64,000 bases of DNA from Ramlibacter tataouinensis (GTDB taxonomy: Bacteria; Pseudomonadota; Gammaproteobacteria; Burkholderiales; Burkholderiaceae_C), in NCBI RefSeq assembly GCF_027941915.1, contig NZ_CP116009.1, positions 1-64,000 of the forward strand, given 5' to 3'. Positions 20,321 through 31,916 of the stretch are shown here, in pieces. How positions within the stretch are numbered: the stretch's first letter is position 1; every line of letters begins with the position of its first letter. A program made the translations under genes and the position numbers. The notes beneath the pieces were generated by a model that was given only the letters and a program-made list of their open reading frames with translations, was not told the origin of the DNA and searched no databases.

Positions 20321-22495
20321 TTGCCCAACGCCCTGCGTATCGCCCTCGGCCATTCGGTGCTGGGCGGCGTGTCGGCCGCGCTGGGGCTGTTCTTCGTGGC
20401 CACCTTCGTGCGCGCCGGCTGGGGCGCGTGGCCGGCCTCGGTGGCCACGGTGGGGGTGATCGTCTGCATCCCGCCCGACGTGGCGGCGCCGCTGCGCGGC
20501 AAGCTGCTGCAGGTGCTGCCGGCGGCGCTGTTCGGGGTGCCGCTGTTCATCGCCATGCAGTTGCTGATGGGCGACCCGGTGGCGCTGGGGCTGCTGCTGG
20601 TGCCCGCCACCTTCCTGGCCTTCCTGGCCGGCGCCTGGGGCCGCCGCGGCGTGCCCATCGTCGCGTCCATCATGTTCGCGGCCATCTTCTCGATGGCCGT
20701 GCCCACGGTCGGCGGCCGCGATGCGGCGCTCGAAGCCGGCGGCTGGTTCGCCCTGGGCGCGGCCCTGTACCTGGGCTGGTCGGTGCTGGCCAATGCCGTG
20801 CTGAACGGCCGCTACCGGGTTCAGCTCATCGCCGAGACGCTGCAGGCCGTCGCGGCGCTGGCGCGCACCCAGGCCAGCCAGTTCTCCGTGACCGGTGAGC
20901 CGGCGGCCGGCGCGCCGCCGCTGATCGGCCGCCTGATGCGCCAGCAGGCGGCCCTGGCCGACCAGCTGCAGGCCGCGCGCAACCTGGTGCTGGAGAAGCC
21001 GCGCACCGCACGCCGGCAGCAACTCGCCGCGATGCTGCTGCAACTGCTGGAGATGCGCGACCACCTGCTGGCCTGCGAACTGGACCTGGAAACGCTGCAG
21101 GCGCACCCGGGCCCGCTGCCGGCGCTGGACGCGCTGCGGGCCTGGCTGGAGCGCCTGGCGGCCGCGCTCGAAACCTGCGCCGATGCGCTGCTGCTGGGGC
21201 GCCGGCCGGACCCCTTCGAGCCGCAGGCAGCGCCGGCCGTCGGTCCATTCGGCGAGCGGTCCGCCGGCGTCGATGCGCGCGACGAGCGGGCGATGGCGCT
21301 GGTGCAAAGCCTGTCCAACCGCATCGCCTACCTGCAGGAAGACACGCGCCAGCTGGTGGCGCTGGCCCGTGGCGATGCGGTGGCCGACGTCGCCGTGGTG
21401 CGCGAGGCCTGGCGCCTGTTCGTCAGCCCGACCAGCTGGTCGTGGAAGCCGTTCGCAGGGCTCTGGCGCTGGGACGCGCCGCCGCTGCGCCATGCCATCC
21501 GCGCCAGCCTGGCGATCGCCACCGCCTACGCGCTGTCGCTGGCGCTGCCCTGGGGGTCGCACGGCTACTGGCTGCTGCTGACCATCGTGGTGGTGCTGCG
21601 CGGCAGCCTGGCGCAGACCGTGGAGCGCCGCAACGGCCGGGTGGCCGGCACCCTGCTGGGCTGCCTGCTGGCGGCCGGCCTGCTGTGGCTGCAGCTGCCG
21701 TTCTGGGCCACGGTGCTGGTGCTGACCGTCGCCCAGGCGGTGGCGCATGCCTTCGTCGTGCGCAACTACGTGGCCACGGCCGTCGCTGCCACCGTGCTCG
21801 GCCTGCTGCAGGCCAGCCTGCTCAGCGCCGGCGCCGATCCGGTCTTCAACGTGGCCGAACGCCTGGCCGACACGGTGCTGGGCGCCGCCATCGCCTGGAC
21901 CTTCAGCTACGTGCTGCCCAGCTGGGAGCGTGGCCAGCTGCCGGCCCTGCTGCGCCGGACGCTGGCGGCGCAGGCCCGGCATGCCCGGGTGGCGCTCGGC
22001 CTGGGGCAGTTCGACGCGGTCGACGACGAGCCCGAGCTGGACTGGCGGCTGGCCCGCCGCGAGGCCTACGACAGCCTGTCGGCGCTGGTGCAGGCGACCC
22101 AGCGCGCGCTGTCCGAGCCGCGCGCCGTGCGGCCGCCGCTGCAGCAACTGGAGCGGCTGCTGGCCCACAGCTACCAGCTGCTGGCGCAGCTCACCGCGAT
22201 CAAGACCTTGCTGCTGCTGCGCCGCGAGCGCCTGGACCGCGAGCGGCTGCGGCCGGAGCTGGCCGGCGCCGCCGAGGCGATCGCCGACGCCCTGCTGGCG
22301 CCGCAGGGCGCGGCCGCCAACGGCGAGGTGCCGCCCGAGCTGCCCGAGCCGCCGCCGGTGCCGGCCGGCCACGACGACCTCACGCCCTGGGCGCTGCGCC
22401 GGCTGGCGCTGGCGGGGCGGGCCGCCTGCCAGGTGCGCAGCGGCGCCGATGCGATCCGCCAGGCCGTGCGCGGACGGCTATCCTCGAGTCCATGA
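20321..22495 (+). CDS. FUSC family / YccS-like inner membrane protein
   Basis: Large membrane protein of about 724 aa resembling the YccS/fusaric-acid-resistance family of putative efflux components. It has an N-terminal bundle of roughly five to six membrane segments (residues 1-160), a cytoplasmic helical domain of about 220 residues, then a second membrane bundle ([20 protein letters not shown] and the [18 protein letters not shown] motif characteristic of FUSC), and a C-terminal cytoplasmic tail. The start is uncertain: TTG at 20321 fits the family N-terminus, but ATG 20243 and GTG 20255 are in frame and would overlap the DUF454 start. The substrate is unknown. Its stop overlaps def by 4 bp. 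Confidence 0.8.
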   Translation: MPNALRIALGHSVLGGVSAALGLFFVATFVRAGWGAWPASVATVGVIVCIPPDVAAPLRGKLLQVLPAALFGVPLFIAMQLLMGDPVALGLLLVPATFLAFLAGAWGRRGVPIVASIMFAAIFSMAVPTVGGRDAALEAGGWFALGAALYLGWSVLANAVLNGRYRVQLIAETLQAVAALARTQASQFSVTGEPAAGAPPLIGRLMRQQAALADQLQAARNLVLEKPRTARRQQLAAMLLQLLEMRDHLLACELDLETLQAHPGPLPALDALRAWLERLAAALETCADALLLGRRPDPFEPQAAPAVGPFGERSAGVDARDERAMALVQSLSNRIAYLQEDTRQLVALARGDAVADVAVVREAWRLFVSPTSWSWKPFAGLWRWDAPPLRHAIRASLAIATAYALSLALPWGSHGYWLLLTIVVVLRGSLAQTVERRNGRVAGTLLGCLLAAGLLWLQLPFWATVLVLTVAQAVAHAFVVRNYVATAVAATVLGLLQASLLSAGADPVFNVAERLADTVLGAAIAWTFSYVLPSWERGQLPALLRRTLAAQARHARVALGLGQFDAVDDEPELDWRLARREAYDSLSALVQATQRALSEPRAVRPPLQQLERLLAHSYQLLAQLTAIKTLLLLRRERLDRERLRPELAGAAEAIADALLAPQGAAANGEVPPELPEPPPVPAGHDDLTPWALRRLALAGRAACQVRSGADAIRQAVRGRLSSSP

Positions 22496-23031
22496 CCGTT
22501 CGAGAGATCCTCAAGATGGGCGACCCGCGGCTGCTGCGGGTGGCCCAGCCCGTGACCGCGTTCGACAGCGACGAGCTCCACCTGCTGGTGGCCGACATGT
22601 TCGACACCATGCGGGCCGCCAACGGCGCCGGCCTGGCCGCGCCGCAGATCGGGGTCGACCTGCAGCTGGTGATCTTCGGCACCGACGCGCCCAACCCGCG
22701 CTACCCCGATGCGCCCCTGGTGCCGCGCACCGTGCTGCTCAATCCGCAGATCACGCCCCTGGGCGACGAGGAAGAGGAGGGCTGGGAAGGCTGCCTGTCG
22801 GTGCCCGGCCTGCGCGGGCTGGTGCCGCGCTGGAAGGCGATCCGCTACACCGGCTTCGACCCCTACGGCGATCCGATCGACCGCACGGTGGACGGCTTCC
22901 ACGCCCGCGTGGTGCAGCACGAATGCGACCACCTCGCCGGCAAGCTGTACCCGATGCGCATGCGCGACTTCACGCAGTTCGGCTTCACGGAGGTGCTGTT
23001 CCCCGGCATGGATGCCGGACAGGACGACTGA
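22492..23031 (+). CDS. def: Peptide deformylase
   Basis: Metalloenzyme removing the formyl group from nascent protein N-termini. The 179-aa product has the three signature motifs: [18 protein letters not shown] (metal Cys) and [10 protein letters not shown] (two metal His and catalytic Glu). ATG 22492 overlaps the FUSC stop by 4 bp. It converges with glnD with only 5 bp between stops, so no room is left for a separate terminator. The window also holds map, which acts on the same nascent N-termini in the next processing step. Confidence 0.96.
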   Translation: MTVREILKMGDPRLLRVAQPVTAFDSDELHLLVADMFDTMRAANGAGLAAPQIGVDLQLVIFGTDAPNPRYPDAPLVPRTVLLNPQITPLGDEEEEGWEGCLSVPGLRGLVPRWKAIRYTGFDPYGDPIDRTVDGFHARVVQHECDHLAGKLYPMRMRDFTQFGFTEVLFPGMDAGQDD

Positions 23032-23036
23032 CCGCT

Positions 23037-25634
23037 TCAGGCCGTCAGGGCCTGCAGCAGCTCCGTCTCGATCGCGATCTGCCGGCGGTTTTCCTGCAGC
23101 TCGGCGCCGTCCACCAGGAAGGTGTCCTCCACCCGCTCGCCCAGGGTGGTGATCTTGGCCAGCTGCAGGTTGATGCGGTGCCGCGCCAGCACCAGCGCCA
23201 CCGAGTAGAGCAGCCCCAGCCGGTCGCTGGCCGAGATGGTCAGCAGCCAGCGCTGCGCCCGCTCGTCCGGCGTGAGCTGCACCCGCGGCGTGACGGGGAA
23301 GCTCTTGACCCGGCGCGACACCCGGCCGCGGCTGGGCGGCGGCAGCGGGCCGGCGCGCTCCAGCGTCTGCTCCAGCTCCGACTCGACCATGCTGGTGAGC
23401 TCGCGGTAGTGCTCGGGCAGCATGGGCGTGACCACCTGGAAGGTGTCCAGCGCATAGCCGTTGGTCGCCGTGTGGATGCGCGCGTCCAGGATGGAGAAGC
23501 CGGCGTGGTCGAAGTAGCCGCAGATGCGCGCGAACAGGTCGGGCTGGTCGGGCGTGTAGACCAGCACCTGCAGGCCTTCGCCCACCGGTGACAGCCGGGC
23601 GCGCACGACCGGGCGGGCGCTGCCCACGTGGCGCGACAGGTGGCGCGTGTGCCAGGCGATCTCGCCGGCGTCGTGGCGCATGAAGTAGCCCACGTCCAGC
23701 GTGTCCCAGAGCTTGCGGTGCGCCTCGTGCGGCAGCGCGAACAGCTGCAGCTGCACCAGCGCCTCGCGCTTGCGCGCCTCGATCTCGGCGGCCGGGTCGG
23801 GCGTGTGCCCGCCCAGCGCGCGCAGCGTGGCGCGGTACAGGTCCTCCAGCAGCTTGCCCTTCCAGGCGTTCCAGACCTTGGGGCTGGTGCCGCGGACGTC
23901 GGCCACCGTGAGCAGGTACAGGGCGGTGAGCGTGCGCTCGTTGCCGACCCGGGCGGCGAAGGCGGCGATCACCGCCGGGTCGCTCAGGTCCTCCTTCTGG
24001 GCGATGCGGCTCATCGCCAGGTGCTCGCGCACCAGGAACTCGATCAGCCGGCCGTCCTCGGCCTCGATCGCGTGCTGGCGGCAGAACTGGCGCACCTCGC
24101 GCGCGCCCAGCTCGGAGTGGTCGCCGCCGCGGCCCTTGGCGATGTCGTGGAACAGCGCCGCCACGTACAGCACCCAGGGCCGGTCGAAGCCGGCGGCCAG
24201 CTGCGAGCAGAACGGGTACTCGTGCGCGTGCTCGGCGATGAAGAAGCGGCGCACGTTGCGCAGCACCATCAGGATGTGCTGGTCGACCGTGTAGACGTGG
24301 AACAGGTCGTGCTGCATCTGGCCGACGATGCGGCGGAACACCCACAGGTAGCGCCCCAGCACCGAGGTCTGGTTCATCAGCCGGAAGGCGTGGGTGATGC
24401 CCGAGGGCTGCTGCAGGATGGCCTTGAAGGTGGCGTGGTTGACCGGGTCCTTGCGGAACCCGGCGTCCATCACGCCGCGTGCGTTGTACAGGGCGCGCAG
24501 GGTGCGGGCCGACAGTCCCTTGGCACCCACCGTGGTCTGGTAGACGAGGAAGGTCTCCAGCACCGCGTGCGGGTGCCGCTCGTACAGGTCGTCGCCGGCC
24601 ACCTCCAGCATGCCGGCCTTCATCGAGAAGCGGGCGTTGATCGGCACCGGCTCCTGGCCGCTGGGCGCAAGGCGCTCCTCGATGTTCAGCAGCAGGATCT
24701 GGTTGAGCTGGCTGACGGCCTTGGCGGCCCAGTAGTAGCGCTTCATCAGCGCTTCGCCGGCGCGTTGCAGCACGCGGCCGCCTGCGCTGCGGGTGCGGTA
24801 GCCGAAGGCCTCGGCGACGGCGGTCTGCAGGTCGAACACCAGCCGGTCCTCGCGCCGGCCGGCGATGGTGTGCAGGCGGGCGCGGATCAGGCGCAGCAGG
24901 GCCTCGTTGCGTTCGAGCTGCTGCGCCTCCAGCGGCGTGGCCAGGCCCTTGGCGGCCAGCTCGTCCCAGCTGGTGCCGAAGCCGGCCGCCTTGGCCACCC
25001 ACAGGATCACCTGCAGGTCGCGCAGGCCGCCGGGCGACTCCTTGCAGTTGGGCTCCAGCGCATAGGGCGTGTTCTCGAAGCGGGTGTGGCGCTGGCGCAT
25101 CTCCAGCGTCTTGGCGACGAAGAAGGCATGCGGGTCCGCAGCCCGGGTGAAGCGCTCGCGGAACTGCTCGAACAGGGCGCGCTCGCCGGCCAGCCGGCGC
25201 GCCTCCAGCAGCGAGGTCTGGACGGTGACGTCGGCCGCGGCGGCGTCCTGGCATTCCTGCAGCGTGCGCACGCTGGAGCCGATCTCCAGGCCGCTGTCCC
25301 AGCACTGGCCGATGAAGGCTTCCAGCCGCTGGCGCAGCGCCGCGTCCTGCGCGGGGTCCGTGCCCTCGGGCAGCAGCACCAGCACGTCGACGTCGGAATG
25401 CGGGAACAGCTCGCCGCGGCCGTAGCCGCCCACCGCCAGCAGGGCGATGCCGGGGGGCACCTGCGCCGCGCGCCACAGGGCCAGCAGCACGTCGTCGACA
25501 TGGCGGGCCAGCCGCCGCAGCACGGCGCCGATGGCGCGGGTCGGGCGCGAGGGATCGAGCAGCGCCTGGTTGATGGCGGCCTTCTGCGCTTTCAGTCGAT
25601 CGCGCAGGAGGGCGGCATCCCCCGACGGCTGCAC
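23037..25634 (-). CDS. glnD: [Protein-PII] uridylyltransferase/uridylyl-removing enzyme GlnD
   Basis: Nitrogen sensor that uridylylates PII proteins when glutamine is low and reverses this when it is high. The 865-aa protein has an N-terminal nucleotidyltransferase domain ([19 protein letters not shown], about 70-90), a GlnD helical domain, an HD hydrolase domain ([18 protein letters not shown], about 495-515) and two C-terminal ACT domains that bind glutamine. All catalytic motifs are intact. It lies 7 bp after map on the same strand, a common pair in proteobacteria. Confidence 0.96.
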   Translation of the reverse strand: MQPSGDAALLRDRLKAQKAAINQALLDPSRPTRAIGAVLRRLARHVDDVLLALWRAAQVPPGIALLAVGGYGRGELFPHSDVDVLVLLPEGTDPAQDAALRQRLEAFIGQCWDSGLEIGSSVRTLQECQDAAAADVTVQTSLLEARRLAGERALFEQFRERFTRAADPHAFFVAKTLEMRQRHTRFENTPYALEPNCKESPGGLRDLQVILWVAKAAGFGTSWDELAAKGLATPLEAQQLERNEALLRLIRARLHTIAGRREDRLVFDLQTAVAEAFGYRTRSAGGRVLQRAGEALMKRYYWAAKAVSQLNQILLLNIEERLAPSGQEPVPINARFSMKAGMLEVAGDDLYERHPHAVLETFLVYQTTVGAKGLSARTLRALYNARGVMDAGFRKDPVNHATFKAILQQPSGITHAFRLMNQTSVLGRYLWVFRRIVGQMQHDLFHVYTVDQHILMVLRNVRRFFIAEHAHEYPFCSQLAAGFDRPWVLYVAALFHDIAKGRGGDHSELGAREVRQFCRQHAIEAEDGRLIEFLVREHLAMSRIAQKEDLSDPAVIAAFAARVGNERTLTALYLLTVADVRGTSPKVWNAWKGKLLEDLYRATLRALGGHTPDPAAEIEARKREALVQLQLFALPHEAHRKLWDTLDVGYFMRHDAGEIAWHTRHLSRHVGSARPVVRARLSPVGEGLQVLVYTPDQPDLFARICGYFDHAGFSILDARIHTATNGYALDTFQVVTPMLPEHYRELTSMVESELEQTLERAGPLPPPSRGRVSRRVKSFPVTPRVQLTPDERAQRWLLTISASDRLGLLYSVALVLARHRINLQLAKITTLGERVEDTFLVDGAELQENRRQIAIETELLQALTA

Positions 25635-25641
25635 GGCGGCC

Positions 25642-26445
25642 TCAGCCGTTGACGAACGCCGGCGGCGGCGGGCTGCCAGCCGACAGCGTGAGCACCTCCC
25701 AGCCGCTCTCGGTGACCAGCACCGTGTGCTCCCACTGCGCCGACAGCGAGTGGTCCTTGGTGACGATGGTCCAGCCGTCGTTGCCCAGTTCCTTCACCTC
25801 CTTGCGGCCGGCGTTGATCATGGGCTCGATGGTGAAGGTCATGCCGGGCTTGAGTTCCTCCAGCGTGCCGGGCTTGCCGTAGTGCAGCACCTGCGGCTCT
25901 TCATGGAAGTTGCGGCCGACGCCGTGCCCGCAGAACTCGCGCACCACCGAGAAGCCGTTGCGCTCGGCGAACTGCTGGATGGCCCAGCCGATGTCGCCCA
26001 GCCGGGCCCCCGGCTTGACCTGCACGATGCCGTGCCACATCGCCTCGTAGGTCAGGTGGATCAGCCGCTTGGCCGCGATCGACGCCTCGCCGACCATGAA
26101 CATGCGGCTGGTGTCGCCGTACCAGCCGTCCTTGATGACGGTGACGTCGACGTTGACGATGTCGCCTTTCTTCAGCGGCTTGTCATTGGGGATGCCGTGG
26201 CACACCACGTTGTTGACCGAGGTGCACAGCGAGGCGGGGTAGGGCGGGTAACCCGGCGGCTGGTAGCCCAGCGTGGCGGAGGTGCTGCCCTGCTTCTTCA
26301 TGCATTCGGCGGCCAGCTCGTCGATCTGGCGCGTGGTGATGCCGGGCTTGATGTGGGGGGTCAGGAAATCCAGCACCTCGGCCGCCAGCCGGCCCGCCGT
26401 GCGCATGCCCTGGATGCCGTCGGCGTCCTTGTACGTGATGCTCAT
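25642..26445 (-). CDS. map: Methionine aminopeptidase, type I
   Basis: Removes the initiator methionine from new proteins. The 267-aa product shows the pita-bread fold metal ligands: two aspartates in [20 protein letters not shown], a histidine in [13 protein letters not shown], and glutamates in FTIEPMIN and WEHTVLVTE. Length and absence of an N-terminal extension are typical of type Ia. It is first in map-glnD and divergent from purL over 125 bp; a GATAAT on the minus strand at 26453-26458 lies just upstream of its ATG. Confidence 0.96.
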   Translation of the reverse strand: MSITYKDADGIQGMRTAGRLAAEVLDFLTPHIKPGITTRQIDELAAECMKKQGSTSATLGYQPPGYPPYPASLCTSVNNVVCHGIPNDKPLKKGDIVNVDVTVIKDGWYGDTSRMFMVGEASIAAKRLIHLTYEAMWHGIVQVKPGARLGDIGWAIQQFAERNGFSVVREFCGHGVGRNFHEEPQVLHYGKPGTLEELKPGMTFTIEPMINAGRKEVKELGNDGWTIVTKDHSLSAQWEHTVLVTESGWEVLTLSAGSPPPPAFVNG

Positions 26446-26501
26446 GGGCCGAATTATCCGCGAGGGGGTGCGGCGCTGCAGGGCGCCACCGCCCCGCCCG
26501 G

Positions 26502-26507
26502 TAAAAT
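26502..26507 (+). promoter_or_regulatory. Possible -10 box upstream of purL
   Basis: TAAAAT (5 of 6 consensus) lies 63 bp before the purL GTG in the otherwise GC-rich map-purL intergenic region. No strong -35 is seen 17 bp upstream, so this is tentative. Confidence 0.3.
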
Positions 26508-26570
26508 CGAGGGCCTCCCGGCGCCACCCCAGTCAGCGGTGGCGCGATCGCTTCCCAACAGGCTTCACCA

Positions 26571-29500
26571 GTGACCCTGCACATCACCGAGTTCGAGGGC
26601 GGGCGCGCGCTCAGCCCTTTCCGTGTCCAGCAACTTCTGCCCCGGCTGCAAGCGGTGCATGACCGGGTGGAGGGCCTGACGGCGCAGTTCGTCCACCTGG
26701 CCGCGTGGGAGCAGGCACCCTCGGCGGCCGACCGCGAACGGCTCGACCAGCTGCTGACCTACGGGGAGCCGTTCGAGGGCGCGGCGGCCGGCACGCCGTT
26801 CGTGGTGACCCCGCGGCTGGGCACGGTGTCGCCCTGGGCCTCGAAGGCCAGCGACATCGCGCACAACTGCGGCATTCCGGTGCGGCGCATCGAGCGCGCG
26901 GTGGTCTACCGCGTGACGCTCAAGTCCCCCTTGCTCGGCAAGGCGCCGGCCTTGTCGCCGGCGCAGCGCGAGGCCCTCGCGGCGCTGCTGCACGACCGCA
27001 TGACCGAGAGCGTGCTGCCCGACCTGGCCGGCGCCCACCGCCTGTTCACCGAACTGGCGCCCACGCCGATGGAGGAAGTGGACGTGCTGGCCGGCGGCCG
27101 CGGCGCGCTGGAGCGGGCCAACGTGCAGTTCGGGCTGGCGCTGGCCGGCGACGAGATCGACTACCTGCTGGACGCCTTCCGCACGCTGGGCCGCAACCCC
27201 ACCGACGTCGAACTGATGATGTTCGCGCAGGCCAACAGCGAGCACTGCCGGCACAAGATCTTCAACGCCGGCTTCACCATCGACGGCGTGCCCCAGGAGC
27301 ACAGCCTGTTCGGGATGATCCGCCACACCCACCGCACGAACCCGCAGCACACCGTCATCGCCTACTCGGACAACGCGGCGGTGATGGAGGGCTCGCCGGT
27401 CGAGGCCTTCCTGCCGCTGCGCGGCGACGGGCCCTCGGCCTATGCGCGCCGGCCGGCGCTGCAGCACGTGCTGATGAAGGTGGAGACGCACAACCACCCG
27501 ACGGCGATCTCGCCCTTCCCGGGCGCGTCCACCGGCGCCGGCGGCGAGATCCGCGACGAGGGCGCCACCGGCCGCGGCGCGCGGCCCAAGGCCGGCCTGA
27601 CCGGCTTCACGGTCTCGCGCCTGTGGGACAACCCGAACGGCCGGCCGGCACACATCGCCAGCCCGCTGCAGATCATGACCGAGGGTCCGCTGGGCGGCGC
27701 CGCCTTCAACAACGAGTTCGGGCGGCCCAACCTGCTGGGCTACTTCCGCGAGTACGAGCAGGTGGTCGACGGCGTGGCGCGCGGCTACCACAAGCCGATC
27801 ATGATCGCCGGCGGGCTGGGCAGCATCGAGGCCGGCCAGACGACGAAGGAGCGCTTTCCGGCCGGCACGCTGCTGGTGCAGCTGGGCGGGCCCGGCATGC
27901 GCATCGGCATGGGCGGCGGCGCCGCCAGCTCGATGGCCACCGGCGCCAACGCGGCCGAGCTGGACTTCGATTCGGTGCAGCGCGGCAACCCGGAGATCGA
28001 ACGCCGCGCGCAGGAGGTCATCAACCACTGCTGGTCGCTGGGCGCCGCCAACCCGATCCTGGCGATCCACGACGTCGGCGCGGGCGGCCTGTCCAACGCC
28101 TTTCCCGAGATCACCCACGATGCCGGCCGCGGCGCCCGCTTCGACCTGCGCCGCGTGCCGCTGGAGGAGTCGGGCCTGGCGCCCAAGGAGATCTGGTGCA
28201 ACGAGAGCCAGGAGCGCTACGTGCTGGCGATCGCGCCGGCCTCGCTGGAGGCCTTCCGCGCGCTGTGCGAGCGCGAGCGCTGCCCGTTCGCGGTGGTCGG
28301 CGTGGCGACCGAGGAGCGGCAACTGGTCGTGGGCGACGTGGATTTGGACGGGGACGGGCAGGGGACCCTCGCCGTCGACATGCCGATGGACGTGCTGCTG
28401 GGCAAGCCGCCGAAGATGCACCGTGACGTGAGCTCGGTCGCGCGCAGCTCGCCGCCGATCCAGCTCACCGGCGTATCGCTGCAGGACGCCGTGATCAAGG
28501 TCCTGTCGCATCCGACGGTGGCCTCCAAGCGCTTCCTCATCACCATCGGCGACCGTACGGTGGGCGGGCTGTCGCACCGCGACCAGATGGTCGGGCCGTG
28601 GCAGGTCCCGGTGGCCGACTGCGCCGTGACGCTGGCCGACTACCAGGGCTTCGCCGGCGAGGCCATGAGCATGGGCGAGCGCACCCCGCTGGCCGCCACC
28701 GACGCCGCCGCCTCCGGCCGGATGGCGGTGGCCGAGGCCATCACCAACCTGCTGGCGGCGCCGATCGAGCTGCCGCGCGTGAAGCTGTCGGCCAACTGGA
28801 TGGCTGCCTGCGGCGAGCCGGGCGAGGACGCCGCGCTGTACGAGACGGTCAAGGCGGTGGGGCTGGAGCTGTGCCCGGCGCTGGGCATCTCCATCCCGGT
28901 CGGCAAGGACAGCCTGTCGATGCGCACGCAGTGGCAGGAGGCCGGGCAGGCCAGGCAGGTGACCTCGCCGGTCAGCCTGATCGTCAGCGCGTTCGCCACG
29001 CTGGCGGACGTGCGGACCACGCTCACGCCGCAGCTGGATGCCGACGAGGAGACCACGCTGGTGCTGGTCGACCTGGGCAAGGGCCGCCACCGCATGGGCG
29101 GCAGCATCCTGGCCCAGGTGCTGGAGCAGCCCGGCGGCGAGGTGCCGGACCTGGATGACCCGCACGACCTGGTGCGGCTGGTGGATGCCGTCAACGCGCT
29201 GCGGGCGCAGGGCCGCATCCTGGCCTACCACGACCGCAGCGACGGCGGCCTGCTGGCGGCGGCCTGCGAGATGGCCTTTGCCGGCCACGTCGGCATCGCC
29301 CTGAACGTGGACCTGCTGGTCACCGAGGGCGACGGCATCAGCGACAGCCGGGCCGAGTACGGCGATGCCAAGAACTGGGCCGGGCAGGTCGGCGCGCGCC
29401 GCGAGGAGCTCACGCTCAAGGCGCTGTTCAGCGAGGAACTGGGCGTGCTGCTGCAGGTGCGCAGCGCCGAGCGCAACACCGTGATGCAGGTGCTGCGCGA

Positions 29501-30563
29501 GCACGGCCTGTCCCGGCACAGCCACTTCGTCGGGCAGACCCGCCCGGCCTCGTCGCCGCTGGACGCGGGCAAGGGCGAGGTCCAGGTCTGGCGCGACACC
29601 AGGGCGGTGTTCAGCGCCAGGCTGGCCGACCTGCACCAGGTCTGGGACAGCGTGAGCTGGAAGATCTGCCAGCAGCGCGACAACCCCGAAGGCGCCGACG
29701 CGGAACATGCCGCCGCCGGCGATCCGGCCGATCCCGGCCTGCAGTTCGCCCCCAGCTTCGATCCGCAGGACGACGTGGCCGCGCCGTTCCTCAATCTCGC
29801 GCGGCCGCGCGTGGCCATCCTGCGCGAGCAGGGCGTCAACTCGCACCTGGAGATGGCGTACTGCTTCGACCTGGCCGGCTTCGAGGCGGTCGACGTGCAC
29901 ATGACCGACCTGCAGTCCGGCCGCGCCGAGCTGCCGCAGTTCCAGGGCTTCGTGGCCTGCGGCGGCTTCAGCTACGGCGACACGCTGGGCGCCGGCATCG
30001 GCTGGGCGCGCAGCATCACCTTCAACCCGCAGCTGTCGCAGCAGTTCCAGGCCTTCTTCGACCGCAGCGACACCTTCGCGCTGGGCGTGTGCAACGGCTG
30101 CCAGATGATGGCCGAGTTGGCCGACATCATCCCGGGCGCGCAGGCCTGGCCGCGCTTCACCACCAACCGCAGCGAGCGCTACGAGGCGCGGCTGGCGCAG
30201 GTGGAGGTGCTGGATTCGCCCAGCCTGTTCTTCGCCGGCATGGCCGGCAGCCGGCTGCCGATCGTGGTGGCGCACGGCGAGGGCTATGCCAACTTCGCGC
30301 ATCGGGGCGACCCGGCCGCGGCCATCGCCGCGATGCGCTACGTCGACCACCATGGCCAGCCGACCGAGGCCTATCCGCTCAACCCCAACGGCAGCCCGGG
30401 CGGCCTGACGGCGGTGACCACGGCCGACGGCCGATTCACGGCCATGATGCCGCACGCCGAGCGCGCCTTCCGCAACATCCAGATGTCCTGGAGCGGCGGC
30501 GACAAGAGCGACTTCAGCCCCTGGCTGCGGATCTGGCGCAATGCCAGAAAATGGGTCGGTTGA
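26571..30563 (+). CDS. purL: Phosphoribosylformylglycinamidine synthase PurL
   Basis: Fourth step of purine synthesis: ATP- and glutamine-dependent conversion of FGAR to FGAM. The single 1330-aa chain is the large gammaproteobacterial/betaproteobacterial type. It carries an N-terminal PurS-like domain, a linker, two AIRS-like ATPase halves (motifs such as [45 protein letters not shown]) and a C-terminal class I glutaminase. The glutaminase nucleophile lies in [11 protein letters not shown] and the catalytic His/Glu pair in MPHAERAFR. The start is GTG 26571, giving [11 protein letters not shown]. It is probably monocistronic, with no clear terminator after it. Confidence 0.97.
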   Translation: MTLHITEFEGGRALSPFRVQQLLPRLQAVHDRVEGLTAQFVHLAAWEQAPSAADRERLDQLLTYGEPFEGAAAGTPFVVTPRLGTVSPWASKASDIAHNCGIPVRRIERAVVYRVTLKSPLLGKAPALSPAQREALAALLHDRMTESVLPDLAGAHRLFTELAPTPMEEVDVLAGGRGALERANVQFGLALAGDEIDYLLDAFRTLGRNPTDVELMMFAQANSEHCRHKIFNAGFTIDGVPQEHSLFGMIRHTHRTNPQHTVIAYSDNAAVMEGSPVEAFLPLRGDGPSAYARRPALQHVLMKVETHNHPTAISPFPGASTGAGGEIRDEGATGRGARPKAGLTGFTVSRLWDNPNGRPAHIASPLQIMTEGPLGGAAFNNEFGRPNLLGYFREYEQVVDGVARGYHKPIMIAGGLGSIEAGQTTKERFPAGTLLVQLGGPGMRIGMGGGAASSMATGANAAELDFDSVQRGNPEIERRAQEVINHCWSLGAANPILAIHDVGAGGLSNAFPEITHDAGRGARFDLRRVPLEESGLAPKEIWCNESQERYVLAIAPASLEAFRALCERERCPFAVVGVATEERQLVVGDVDLDGDGQGTLAVDMPMDVLLGKPPKMHRDVSSVARSSPPIQLTGVSLQDAVIKVLSHPTVASKRFLITIGDRTVGGLSHRDQMVGPWQVPVADCAVTLADYQGFAGEAMSMGERTPLAATDAAASGRMAVAEAITNLLAAPIELPRVKLSANWMAACGEPGEDAALYETVKAVGLELCPALGISIPVGKDSLSMRTQWQEAGQARQVTSPVSLIVSAFATLADVRTTLTPQLDADEETTLVLVDLGKGRHRMGGSILAQVLEQPGGEVPDLDDPHDLVRLVDAVNALRAQGRILAYHDRSDGGLLAAACEMAFAGHVGIALNVDLLVTEGDGISDSRAEYGDAKNWAGQVGARREELTLKALFSEELGVLLQVRSAERNTVMQVLREHGLSRHSHFVGQTRPASSPLDAGKGEVQVWRDTRAVFSARLADLHQVWDSVSWKICQQRDNPEGADAEHAAAGDPADPGLQFAPSFDPQDDVAAPFLNLARPRVAILREQGVNSHLEMAYCFDLAGFEAVDVHMTDLQSGRAELPQFQGFVACGGFSYGDTLGAGIGWARSITFNPQLSQQFQAFFDRSDTFALGVCNGCQMMAELADIIPGAQAWPRFTTNRSERYEARLAQVEVLDSPSLFFAGMAGSRLPIVVAHGEGYANFAHRGDPAAAIAAMRYVDHHGQPTEAYPLNPNGSPGGLTAVTTADGRFTAMMPHAERAFRNIQMSWSGGDKSDFSPWLRIWRNARKWVG

Positions 30564-30637
30564 CAGGACCGGCGACCAATAACCCAGTGGGGTAGGTCCC
30601 GATAGGGAGGCGGCGGGTCGGCGCGTCGAATGCAGGG

Positions 30638-31468
30638 ATGACACCCCTGCAGCCGCCGGCCCCGGATTCCCTGCCGGCCCCCGCCGCCGCGCCGCGCCGC
30701 GAACTGCGCGCGATCACGCTGGCCGATCCGTTGCGCTGGCTGGCGCGCGGTGCGCGAGACCTGCGCGCGGCGCCCGGCATCTCGCTGTTCTACGGCCTGT
30801 GCTTCTGGGGCATGGCGCTGCTGCTGGGTGCGGTGTTCCGCCGCATGCCGGAGTACACCGTGTCCTTCGTCTCGGGCTGCTTCCTGCTCGGACCGTTCCT
30901 GGCCATGGGCTTGTACGAAGTCAGCCGCCGGCACGAGCAGGGGGTGGCGCAGGACTTCGCCGGCTCGCTGACCTGCTGGGACCGCCACCTGGGCAGCATG
31001 GGGCTGCTGGTGCTGGTCCTGACGCTGCTGGAGCTGCTGTGGGGCCGCGCCTCGCTGGTGGTGTTCGCGGTGTTCTTCGACACCGGCATGCCGACCACCG
31101 CCTCGGTGCTGCAGGCGGTGTTCAACCCGCGCAACTGGCAGTTCGTGACGGCCTACGCGCTGGTGGGCGGCGTGTTCGCCGCGCTGGTGTTCTCCACCTG
31201 CGTGGTGTCGATCCCGATGATCCTGGACCGCGACACCGACGCGATCAGCGCCGGCATCGCCAGCATCCAGGCGGTGGCCGGCCGCACCGCGCCCCTGCTG
31301 CTGTGGGGCGCGCTGATCGTGGCGCTGCTGGCGGGTGCGATGCTGCTGCCCTGGGCGGTGGGCGTGCTGCTGGTGGGCCCATGGCTGGGGCACGCGAGCT
31401 GGCATGCCTACCGCGGCTGCTTCGCCTGGGATACCGCCCACGGCGGCGCGCCCGGGCCGATCCCCTAG
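30638..31468 (+). CDS. DUF2189 domain-containing membrane protein
   Basis: Integral membrane protein of 276 aa with about six membrane segments and a proline/alanine-rich cytoplasmic N-terminus. DUF2189 features are LADPLRWLARGARDLRAAPGISLFYG, the FVSGCFLLGPFLAMGLYEVSRR stretch, and the late SIPMILDRDTDAISAGIASIQAV segment. Function is unknown. It stands 74 bp downstream of purL on the same strand. Confidence 0.85.
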   Translation: MTPLQPPAPDSLPAPAAAPRRELRAITLADPLRWLARGARDLRAAPGISLFYGLCFWGMALLLGAVFRRMPEYTVSFVSGCFLLGPFLAMGLYEVSRRHEQGVAQDFAGSLTCWDRHLGSMGLLVLVLTLLELLWGRASLVVFAVFFDTGMPTTASVLQAVFNPRNWQFVTAYALVGGVFAALVFSTCVVSIPMILDRDTDAISAGIASIQAVAGRTAPLLLWGALIVALLAGAMLLPWAVGVLLVGPWLGHASWHAYRGCFAWDTAHGGAPGPIP

Positions 31469-31568
31469 GGCAGGGCCTCTTGACGGGCGGCGCCCCGGCT
31501 TTGTTGAATGTCGAAGCTTCGCGCCCACCCGGGTGCGGTCGAAGGCAAGCCGGCTGGAGGATCGAAGG

Positions 31569-31874
31569 ATGTTCAAGCTGTTCAGGCGCCAAGCCCCCGC
31601 TGCGCGGCCTTCCGAACCGGCTGACGCCGCCGCGGCGCCTGCGCCAGCGAGCCCGGCCCGCACGCCCGTGCCGCCCGAGGCGCCGCCCCAGCTCGAAGTC
31701 CGCGAGGACCACGACGAATCGGCCTGGGACTTGTGGGAGCAGTCCAACTTCCAGCTCGACAGCCAGATGGGGGGGCTTGCGCCGTCGGACTCGGTGCGGG
31801 TGCGCGAGGCGCGCCCCAGCCAGGACGCGGACCTGGACGACCCGTTCTCGCGCGTCGGCAAGCACCACCGCTGA
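31569..31874 (+). CDS. Hypothetical small protein (101 aa), acidic and Pro/Ala-rich
   Basis: Not recognised. A good Shine-Dalgarno (GGAGG, 31556-31560) precedes ATG 31569. The product has a basic, hydrophobic start (MFKLFRRQAP), an Ala/Pro spacer and an acidic C-terminal half with WDLWEQSNFQLDSQMGGLAP and DADLDDPFSRVGKHHR. There is no signal peptide or membrane segment. The conserved-looking C-terminal part suggests a genuine gene, probably lineage-specific. It lies between the DUF2189 and DUF1624 genes. Confidence 0.7.
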   Translation: MFKLFRRQAPAARPSEPADAAAAPAPASPARTPVPPEAPPQLEVREDHDESAWDLWEQSNFQLDSQMGGLAPSDSVRVREARPSQDADLDDPFSRVGKHHR

Positions 31875-31916
31875 AAGCGGGCCGGCGCCCGCGGGCCGCG
31901 CCTACACTCGGGCGCG

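Noticed and set aside
19834..20793. Extended version of the DUF454 protein starting at 20793
   Set aside because: The added 183 residues are low-complexity and lie opposite the FUSC coding region; DUF454 similarity begins at 20244.
26565..30644. 1359-codon antisense open frame opposite purL
   Set aside because: Spans the whole purL gene in the complementary frame with composition typical of GC-driven stop-free antisense frames; no family motifs.
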